Positions 1-5,499 of a DNA stretch of 5,499 nucleotides are shown here, one piece after another (position 1 is the first letter of the stretch; every line of letters starts with the position of its first letter). The position numbers and the translations under genes were made by a program. The notes under the pieces are model-generated. The model was given only the letters and a program-made list of their open reading frames with translations, made no database searches and was not told the origin of the DNA. The DNA is from JAFGHJ01 sp964631335 (GTDB taxonomy: Bacteria > Hydrothermota > UBA3072): the NCBI GenBank assembly GCA_964631335.1, contig CAZVXD010000118.1:1-5499 (forward strand), read 5' to 3'.

Positions 1-281
1 TTAATATCTGCAATCCATTTCCCGGAACCGAATTTTATAGAGAAGCGAAGAAAAATAAATGGTTTATTTACGGCGAATACTTACCGGTAGATGTACAGAA
101 ACAATCTATTATCGAATATCCTTACCTGAAAAAACATGATATAGAACGTATGGTCAAAATAGCAAATATAAAAACTTTTTTTAGATTTTCATTTATTTTT
201 AGAAATTTAAAGAAATTTGTTAGTATAAGAGAACTTAAATACGCTTTTATAAGCCTGTTTAAAAAGTTTTTCTTATTATAA
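1..281 (+). CDS. C-terminal fragment of a probable radical SAM (B12-binding type) protein
   Basis: The frame starting at base 3 is open to a TAA at 279-281 and gives 92 residues; the start lies outside the window. Near its left end it reads NPFPGTEFYREAKKNKW. This strongly resembles the '(Y/F)PGTxxYxxAKxxG' segment that closes the TIM barrel of BchE/HpnJ-like radical SAM enzymes with an N-terminal cobalamin-binding domain. The CxxxCxxC cluster motif would lie upstream and cannot be seen, so the assignment rests on this one motif. The last 40 or so residues are rich in Phe, Lys and Arg (TFFRFSFIFRNLKKF and onward), suggesting a basic amphipathic tail; that is inference. The gene is 261 bases from the next gene, which has its own promoter candidate, so it is probably not in the same operon. 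The reaction is unknown. Confidence 0.65.
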   Translation, partial: NICNPFPGTEFYREAKKNKWFIYGEYLPVDVQKQSIIEYPYLKKHDIERMVKIANIKTFFRFSFIFRNLKKFVSIRELKYAFISLFKKFFLL

Positions 282-446
282 ACACTCCTCAAGTAATAAA
301 TACTTACTCCTAATCTTTAAAATAATTCGATAACAATCAATTATTGCAAGCGTGAATAAAAAATTTAAGTGATGATAAATTGTTTACTAATATTACCGGA
401 CAGATTTTTTATTGAAAAAAGAGTTTATCTATAAAAATTAATCATC

Positions 447-475
447 TTGACATAATCAATTTTGTCTCTTATCAT
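447..475 (+). promoter_or_regulatory. Sigma-70-like promoter for the beta-helix operon
   Basis: A perfect -35 hexamer TTGACA (447-452) is followed after exactly 17 bases by TATCAT (470-475), five of six matches to TATAAT. The expected transcript start is near 482, giving a leader of about 60 bases before the ATG at 543. The DNA just upstream (about 405-446) is A/T-rich, as an UP element would be. The rest of 282-446 is AT-rich non-coding sequence in which I see no gene and no convincing terminator for the upstream gene. The site is predicted from sequence alone. Confidence 0.6.
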
Positions 476-527
476 ATCAAAAGATGCAGTATAACTAAAA
501 AGACATTATCGATAAGAAAAATTGAAT

Positions 528-534
528 AAGGAGG
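528..534 (+). promoter_or_regulatory. Strong Shine-Dalgarno site fixing the start at 543
   Basis: AAGGAGG lies 8 bases upstream of the ATG at 543-545. It decides the start in favour of this ATG over the in-frame TTG at 522, which lies upstream of the Shine-Dalgarno itself. A near-perfect anti-16S match also shows that this organism uses Shine-Dalgarno initiation, unlike most Bacteroidia. Confidence 0.85.
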
Positions 535-542
535 ATAAAAAT

Positions 543-3376
543 ATGCGTTTAACATATTTTTTTTTAACATCACTGTTGTTTCTTTCCGTAGAAGTAATAC
601 CACAGGACATTGTTCCCCAGAGCAAAAGAATTGACTGGCAGCCGGGTATTCCGGGCGGAATACCAAACTATACTGTAAGCGTAGATGTTACTGATTATGG
701 TGCTGTGGGAGATGGTACAACAGACGACACACAAGCATTTTTTGATGCAATCGATGCCTGTCCTGAAAGCACCGCGGTATTTATTCCCGCGGGGACTTAT
801 CTTATCACAGATAGGATAGACATCAGAAAACCAATTGTTCTTCGCGGTGCCGGACCCGAGGCAACCTTTCTCAAATTTGAAAAACTTGCCGGTGATCCGG
901 ACGAGTACCAGAGAACAAATATCTGGATAGGAACTTCCACCCTAGATTTTAGCGCGAACGTTCTGGATAACTGTGATAAGGGCTCTCCTGAAGTAACCAT
1001 AGATGATGTATCAGGATTTTCTGTCGGNNNNNNNNNNACGATGAGGAAGTGATGGCTCGTCCCATAGTAGATCCTTCTATAAACGACAGTTGGGCGGAAG
1101 GACACTGGGGATACAGAGCAGTAGGACAATTTTTAATTATTACAGACATAAATGAAACGAGTAACACCCTTACTTTCAACAAATCTCTGTATTACGATTA
1201 TAATCTCGACATGGATCCTGTTGTAAGTAGATGTGTCGAGCCGACAAAATACGCGGGTGTCGAAGATTTACATATCGAACTTGTTGTCGACTGTAACGCT
1301 TATTTCGGAAATATTCAAATGGACCACGCGGCATATTGCTGGGTGAAAAACGTCCGCAGTTACAAATGTTCCAGGTCACATATCGGAATCTGGGGTGGAC
1401 TCGGAAACGAAATAAGGGATAGCTACTTTGAATACGGACACGAATACGTTGGCGGCATGGGTTACGGGGTTAACCTCGTCGATCGTGCTACCGACAACCT
1501 TATAGAAAATAATATCTTCGATTATCTACAGGGGAAAATGATGACAGCTCTCGGAGTTTGCGGAAACGTGTACGCGTATAACTATTGCCGTGTTTCAATG
1601 GATGAAAATGGAGAAGGGACAGAAATGCACGCTGATATGTCGGCGCACGGACATCACGCCTATTTAAACCTCTTCGAAGGAAACTCTACCAATAAGGCAG
1701 CGGTCGACAGATACTGGGGAAGCAATTCCAGTTATATCTTTCTGCGCAACAAAATGATTTGTCCCGACGGATACTCGAATTCACATACCAGTAGACCTGT
1801 TTTTATAGAAAAAAATAATCCTTATATGAGTTTCGTCGGAAATATATTGCATCACGATAATTCAATTAGTAATCGAACAGTCTGGTTCATACTCGAAGAA
1901 CCCGACGACTGGAGCGATACGAACTTGACGATGAATACATTGATCCGTCATGGCAATTTCGATTACATAAGCGAAAACACTTTCTGGGAATCGGATATCT
2001 CCAATCATACTATACCGAACTCTTACTATCTTACAGAAAAACCTGACTTTTTTACCGACGCTCCCTGGGGCGATACACCATGGCCTGTTATAGGTCCCGA
2101 TCTACCGTATTCCGGAATTATTCCAGCCCAGCAGCGTTTTTGCGACTTAAACGGAATTACTCCTCCCGAGGCTCCGAGCAATTTATCCGCGGAGGTTTCA
2201 AATAATAATGTTCACTTAACCTGGAATGATAATTCTGATGAAGAACTTGGATTCAGGATAGAAGAAAGCACCGACGGAATTAATTTTTGCCGGGTCGAAT
2301 CGGTATTGCCGGATTCGGCTGAATATACAATCATTAATTTATCACCAGATACCGATTATTATTTCCGAGTCTGCGCGGTCTCGGAAATATCCGGACAATC
2401 GGAATACTCAAATACTATTATTACAACAACAGAAGATGAAGTTCCTGATGAAATCATAGCTTTATATAAATTTGAGGGCGACGCCACAGATTCCAGCGGT
2501 AATGGTTATCACGGTGTGGTGGAGGGAGCTACCTTAACGGAAGTAAAAGAAGGGACTGCATATTTTTTTGACGGAGAGGATGATGTAATAACAGTACCAA
2601 CCTGGACGGATAGTTCTCTTCATGGCGACGATCAGGCATTCACCCTCAGTGCGTGGGTCAATCCTTTTACTGTTTCCATCGATAATTGGGTTATAAATGA
2701 TGATTCAGAGTGGACAAATTTCAATTTCGGACTTGTCGATGACAGATTATCGATCAAATGGATAACAAACGAAAACGAACGCTACTCGCTATATAGTGTA
2801 GAATACCCTAAGGTTCAACCAAATGTTTTTTCACACATCGCGGCGACGTACGACCCTACAAACAGAGTTGTACGAATGTACCTGAACGGAGAACAGGTTG
2901 TTGTCGACCGTGTTAACGGTGTAACAGGACCCTGGCTATTCAACCAGCTTTTAATCGGAAGAGGTTCGGACGACGGGGAAATGAAAACTTTCAACGGTAT
3001 TATAGACGATGTACGTATTTATAAAACTTGCCTTTCAAGCGGCGATATCCACACGTTATACAGCGGCGATACCGTTCATTATATCAATGTCCCCATAGAT
3101 TATTTGCTATTCCAGAATGACCCGAACCCTTTTAATATAAAAACCACAATTCGTTACCAGGTCCCTGTTGGCGGTCACCTCACCATTTCCATATACGATA
3201 AACTCGGCAGGAAAATAAATACCCTGGTAAACGAAATTAAGCATGCAGGAGAACACACGGTCGATTGGGACGGAACGGATTCTAAAGGAACGAAAGTCCC
3301 GAGTGGGACATATTTTTACCAGATAAGATGGGAAAATAGTGAGGCAAGTTCGAAGAAGATGATATTTTTAAGATAA
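543..3376 (+). CDS. Secreted pectate-lyase-like beta-helix protein with Fn3, LamG and C-terminal sorting domains (split by assembly gap)
   Basis: Probable extracellular polysaccharide-active protein of about 940 residues. Residues 1 to about 21 form a signal peptide (MRLTYFFLTSLLFLSVEVIP; cleavage site unclear). Residues 48-65 (VTDYGAVGDGTTDDTQAF), then IPAGTYLI and LRGAGP, are the opening signature of the pectate_lyase_3 right-handed beta-helix. The helix continues past the gap with rungs such as CWVKNVRSYKCSRSHI, LIENNIFDYL and YLNLFEGN, and ends near WPVIGPD (about 2090). A fibronectin type III domain spans about 2165-2431 (PEAPSNLSAEV...LTWND...YYFRVCAV). A LamG/concanavalin-A-like fold spans about 2444-3067 (IALYKFEGDATDSSGNG...FTLSAWVNP...DDVRIY). 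The tail from about 3100 is a FlgD-like/T9SS sorting domain. Ten Ns at 1028-1037 shift the frame, so the two halves appear as separate frames; family continuity shows one gene. Lyase versus hydrolase activity, and the substrate, cannot be told. It is promoter-proximal and overlaps the next gene by one base. Confidence 0.88.
1028..1037. other. Assembly gap (10 Ns) inside a coding sequence
   Basis: Ten consecutive Ns interrupt the first beta-helix gene. Upstream the frame reads ...GFSVG with codon positions at multiples of 3. Downstream the beta-helix continues in a different frame, reading DEEVMARPIVDPS from base 1040. Restoring one frame needs a true gap length of 2 modulo 3, whereas 10 is 1 modulo 3, so the N count is a placeholder. 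The flanks already resemble the family's compact 'F.VGD.V' segment, so very little may be missing. The gene should not be called a pseudogene on this evidence. Confidence 0.95.
3104..3373 (+). repeat. C-terminal sorting-domain module, copy 1
   Basis: These last 90 codons of the first beta-helix gene are paralogous to 4969-5238. They align without gaps to the second copy at about 53 of 90 identical residues, counted by eye. Landmarks are QNDPNPFN, SIYDKLGRKINTLVNE, DWDGTDSKG, SGTYFYQI and the basic end SSKKMIFLR. In known T9SS and FlgD-Ig-type tails this region forms a small beta-sandwich that directs outer-membrane export and surface attachment. That role here is taken from the family. Confidence 0.8.
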
Positions 3377-5241
3377 TGAAAAAACTCAAAGAAATCAAAA
3401 AAAAGATGGGGACCATGAAAAATATTACCAAAATATTCTTAAGTCTTTTATTCATTACAGGAATAAGTTTTTCATCTCAGGCAGAAATATACGAAGTATA
3501 TTCAGATGCGGAAATGTCCGAAGTACCATGGCTTGCATTATCCGCCGGCGATGAAGTTCATATAAATTGGAAAGAAGAACCCTACAGGGTCAAGATCGGT
3601 CTACGATGCAGAGGAACAGAAGAACAAAGTATCACAATAAAGGGAATACCAAACGGCGAAGGCGAACTTCCCGTCTGGAGCGGAGAGAATGCGACAACAC
3701 CGGAACAGTTTACCGAATATAATGGCGGAAACGGATTTTTTAGTACCGAATGGGATGAATTTCTAGGGTTGATTTTAATCAAACCCGGGTATCTCGACGA
3801 TTGGGGATATAAACCGGGTTTTATTACAATCGAAAATCTTAAAATAATGGGAGCGAATGAAAATAATACGTATATTGCGATGAGCGATTCAATCAAAAAT
3901 TATCATCCTTTCGCTTCAGGCATTCACATCTTACTGGTAGAGAATTTTATAGTGAGAGGATGCGAACTCACCGATAACGGAGAAGGGTTGTTTATCGTTT
4001 CAAGAGGCGGAGAAGAACAAACCTCTCGAAATGTCCTTGTCGAAAGAAACCGTATATATGGTAATGGTGCAGATGGCAACGATCATATGCATAATGTGTA
4101 CACAGAAGCGGGTAACATTACCTACCAATATAACTATATAGGACTTGTACGAGAGGGATCCTATGGTTCATCATTCAAAGACCGTTCGGCGGGTCTGATT
4201 GTCCGATATAACTGGATCGAAAGCTCAGCTTACGCACTGGACATAGTTGAAGCCGAAGACGGTCATAATCCCCTCTATTTTGAACCTAATTACCATGAAA
4301 CTTATATTTATGGAAATGTAATTGTTAACAACACCGATTCACCCACACACGCGGGAAGCCTGGTACATTACGGATACGATAACGTCCCGGAAGACGCGCG
4401 GCTTGGACCTCATTACTTTTACAACAATACTGTAGTCATGACAGGAACAGAACCCGGAGGCTGGAGGTTGAATATGTTTAAAGGAGGCACAGATTGGGGT
4501 GACACATCAACCCTCGCGGATAACCTTATAACGATAAATCTCTACAATAACATCTTCTACTGGAACCCGGCAATTAAACAAGGTGATTTCAACTTAGGTA
4601 CTTGCTTCGGCACAATAAACTTCGAAGGGGCAAACTGGATAAGTGAAGATTGGCAGGAGGGAACCGTAGAAGGATGGCGTTACTGGTATGGAGTTGTTAA
4701 TAGAAACGGAAAATTAATAGAAGGCACATATCCGGGATTTAATGACGAATCATCCCGGGATTTTACATTAATGGAATCATCGCCGGCTGTCGATTCCGCG
4801 GCAACTCTTCCCGATACTATAACTTCATATCATCCGGTTTCGGCAATGTACAAATCTATAGCAGACAGCACAAAACGAACAATAATAGGTTCAGCCATGG
4901 ATCTCGGCGCTTTAGAATACGGAATATCTTCGATTGAAATAACGGAAAAGAATTTAGATAAAATTTTTTATTTACACCAAAACAGACCTAATCCTTTATA
5001 TAACAAAACGTCAATCAACTATCAGCTTACGGCTAACAGCCATATAACATTAAAAATCTACGATCTGACAGGAAGGGAAATAAAAACCCTTGTAGACGAA
5101 ACAAAAACAGCCGGAACCTATACCACGGAGTGGGACGGCACGGACGAAAAAGGCAAAAAAGTCGCCAGTGGCACTTATTTTTATCAGATAAAAAACGGCG
5201 ATGGAATCGCGAGTTCTAAGAAGATGATATTTTTGAAGTGA
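3376..5241 (+). CDS. Secreted right-handed beta-helix protein, probable polysaccharide-degrading enzyme, with C-terminal sorting domain
   Basis: The protein has 621 residues from the ATG at 3376, or 608 from the ATG at 3415. The later start gives the more usual signal peptide (MKNITKIFLSLLF..., cleavage after SFSSQA). The earlier start adds a Lys-rich stretch but overlaps the previous stop as TAATG, typical of translational coupling. Neither has a clear Shine-Dalgarno. I give the first start and regard it as unsettled. Residues about 150-400 are parallel beta-helix rungs: FIVRGCELTDNGEGLFI, NVLVERNRIYGNG, HNVYTEAGNITYQYNYIG, GLIVRYNWIESS, YIYGNVIVNN and HYFYNNTVV. The SFKDRSAG and LDIVEAEDG segments resemble a bacterial family often annotated 'polysaccharide-degrading enzyme' (from memory). 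AVDSA...DLGALEYG (about 471-515) is the usual end of such helices. Residues 531-621 are a FlgD-like/T9SS sorting tail ending KKMIFLK. No separate binding module is present. It probably acts outside the cell with the preceding gene product; the substrate is unknown. Confidence 0.85.
   Translation: MKKLKEIKKKMGTMKNITKIFLSLLFITGISFSSQAEIYEVYSDAEMSEVPWLALSAGDEVHINWKEEPYRVKIGLRCRGTEEQSITIKGIPNGEGELPVWSGENATTPEQFTEYNGGNGFFSTEWDEFLGLILIKPGYLDDWGYKPGFITIENLKIMGANENNTYIAMSDSIKNYHPFASGIHILLVENFIVRGCELTDNGEGLFIVSRGGEEQTSRNVLVERNRIYGNGADGNDHMHNVYTEAGNITYQYNYIGLVREGSYGSSFKDRSAGLIVRYNWIESSAYALDIVEAEDGHNPLYFEPNYHETYIYGNVIVNNTDSPTHAGSLVHYGYDNVPEDARLGPHYFYNNTVVMTGTEPGGWRLNMFKGGTDWGDTSTLADNLITINLYNNIFYWNPAIKQGDFNLGTCFGTINFEGANWISEDWQEGTVEGWRYWYGVVNRNGKLIEGTYPGFNDESSRDFTLMESSPAVDSAATLPDTITSYHPVSAMYKSIADSTKRTIIGSAMDLGALEYGISSIEITEKNLDKIFYLHQNRPNPLYNKTSINYQLTANSHITLKIYDLTGREIKTLVDETKTAGTYTTEWDGTDEKGKKVASGTYFYQIKNGDGIASSKKMIFLK
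4969..5238 (+). repeat. C-terminal sorting-domain module, copy 2
   Basis: These last 90 codons of the second beta-helix gene are paralogous to 3104-3373. The nucleotide match is strongest at the end: 5213-5234 and 3348-3369 agree at 21 of 22 bases. Landmarks are QNRPNPLYNKT, KIYDLTGREIKTLVDE, EWDGTDEKG, SGTYFYQI and SSKKMIFLK. The usual NPFNP core is altered to NPLYN here. The role, export and surface anchoring, is inferred from the family. Confidence 0.8.
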
Positions 5242-5356
5242 GAAAACCACATCGTATGAAGTTTTAAAAATCGGATTTATTAGGGATATTTAATGGTTTT
5301 AATAAAAAAAGTCTTTACTAAATAAAAAAACATTTATATTAAAAATAAAAACTTTT

Positions 5357-5361
5357 GGAGG
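5357..5361 (+). promoter_or_regulatory. Shine-Dalgarno site for the downstream secreted protein
   Basis: GGAGG lies 5 bases upstream of the ATG at 5367-5369 and selects that start. The 125-base spacer from 5242 to 5366 is very A/T-rich. I see no convincing intrinsic terminator in it, so read-through from the beta-helix operon into this gene is possible. Confidence 0.8.
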
Positions 5362-5366
5362 TTATT

Positions 5367-5499
5367 ATGAATAAAAGTTTAAATATTGGTAAGTTTTGGC
5401 ATTATCTTTTAATTTTTAAATTAATGATATTTTTTTTCATTTCAAAAGAATTATATGCACAGGGTATCAGCACGGTATGGGTAAACGAAGGAGGAGACA
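5367..5499 (+). CDS. N-terminal fragment of a secreted protein of unknown function
   Basis: The frame is open from ATG 5367 to the end of the window and gives 44 complete residues. It begins MNKSLNIGKFWHYLLIF, followed by a strongly hydrophobic stretch (LMIFFFIS), then ELYAQG, a likely signal peptidase I site after YA at residue 31. The mature start GISTVWVNEGGD is too short for me to assign a family. The strong Shine-Dalgarno, signal peptide and coding direction support a real gene. Its position suggests another extracellular protein of the same locus, perhaps also with a C-terminal sorting tail, but that part lies outside the window. Confidence 0.8.
   Translation, partial: MNKSLNIGKFWHYLLIFKLMIFFFISKELYAQGISTVWVNEGGD

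Noticed and set aside
291..305. AAGTA-ATAAA-TACTT hairpin just after the upstream gene
   Set aside because: Five AT-rich pairs without a following T-run are expected by chance here. Similar pure A/T inverted repeats at 321-345 and 405-420 were dismissed for the same reason.
457..464. CAATTTTG as a Bacteroidetes-type TAnnTTTG -7 element
   Set aside because: It has one mismatch and no TTTG at the expected distance upstream, and it sits in the spacer of a much better sigma-70-like promoter.
1049..3376. A separate gene starting at the GTG/ATG right after the N gap
   Set aside because: It would start inside a beta-helix, without signal peptide or Shine-Dalgarno. The frame extends back through DEEV to the Ns and continues the upstream family.
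3582..3896. Minus-strand open frame of 104 codons within the second beta-helix gene, and similar minus-strand frames at 472-666, 797-1129, 949-1182, 1176-1379 and 5050-5250
   Set aside because: They lie opposite, or mostly opposite, well-supported coding sequence. The translations show no recognisable family or domain, so they are taken as chance shadows.
5243..5300. AAAACCA (5243-5249) and TGGTTTT (5294-5300) as a terminator stem after the operon
   Set aside because: The loop would be 44 bases, the stem is weak, and an A-run follows in place of a U-tract, so it does not look like an intrinsic terminator.
5314..5340. TTTACT...TATATT as a promoter for the third gene
   Set aside because: The -35 is poor (four of six), the spacing is 15 bases, and the whole stretch is A/T-rich, so matches are expected by chance.

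Overview
The window reads as a chromosomal fragment of a bacterium from the FCB (Fibrobacteres-Chlorobi-Bacteroidetes) superphylum, probably a draft or metagenome assembly. Both complete proteins end in a C-terminal domain with the pattern 'QNxPNP...IYDxxGRxIxTLV...WDGTDxKGxxVxSGTYFYQI...KKMIFL(R/K)'. This FlgD-Ig-like, type IX secretion (T9SS type A) style tail is common in Ignavibacteria, Calditrichaeota, KSB1, Marinimicrobia and Cloacimonetes. Strong Shine-Dalgarno sites (AAGGAGG, GGAGG) and a sigma-70-like promoter argue against typical Bacteroidia. A run of 10 Ns at 1028-1037 marks an assembly gap.

Layout, all on the + strand. Positions 1-281 hold the C-terminal end of a gene that looks like a B12-binding-type radical SAM protein. 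Positions 282-542 are AT-rich non-coding DNA with a good promoter candidate (TTGACA-17-TATCAT, 447-475) and a ribosome binding site. Positions 543-3376 are one large secreted multidomain protein: right-handed beta-helix of the pectate-lyase superfamily, fibronectin type III, LamG-like lectin fold, sorting tail. The N gap splits it into two apparent reading frames. Positions 3376-5241 are a second secreted beta-helix protein, resembling proteins annotated 'polysaccharide-degrading enzyme', with a paralogous sorting tail. Its ATG overlaps the previous stop by one base (TAATG). Positions 5242-5366 are AT-rich spacer with a strong ribosome binding site. Positions 5367-5499 are the start of a third secreted protein that runs off the window.

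The two beta-helix genes look like a translationally coupled operon for export of surface or extracellular carbohydrate-active proteins. The first carries accessory modules suited to binding (Fn3, LamG) and the second is a bare beta-helix, so they may act on the same acidic polysaccharide. The substrate cannot be read from the sequence. No mobile element, RNA gene or CRISPR array was seen, and I did not find a clearly novel system. The points most worth checking are the gap-broken gene, the coupling and start choice of the second gene, and possible catalytic residues in both helices.
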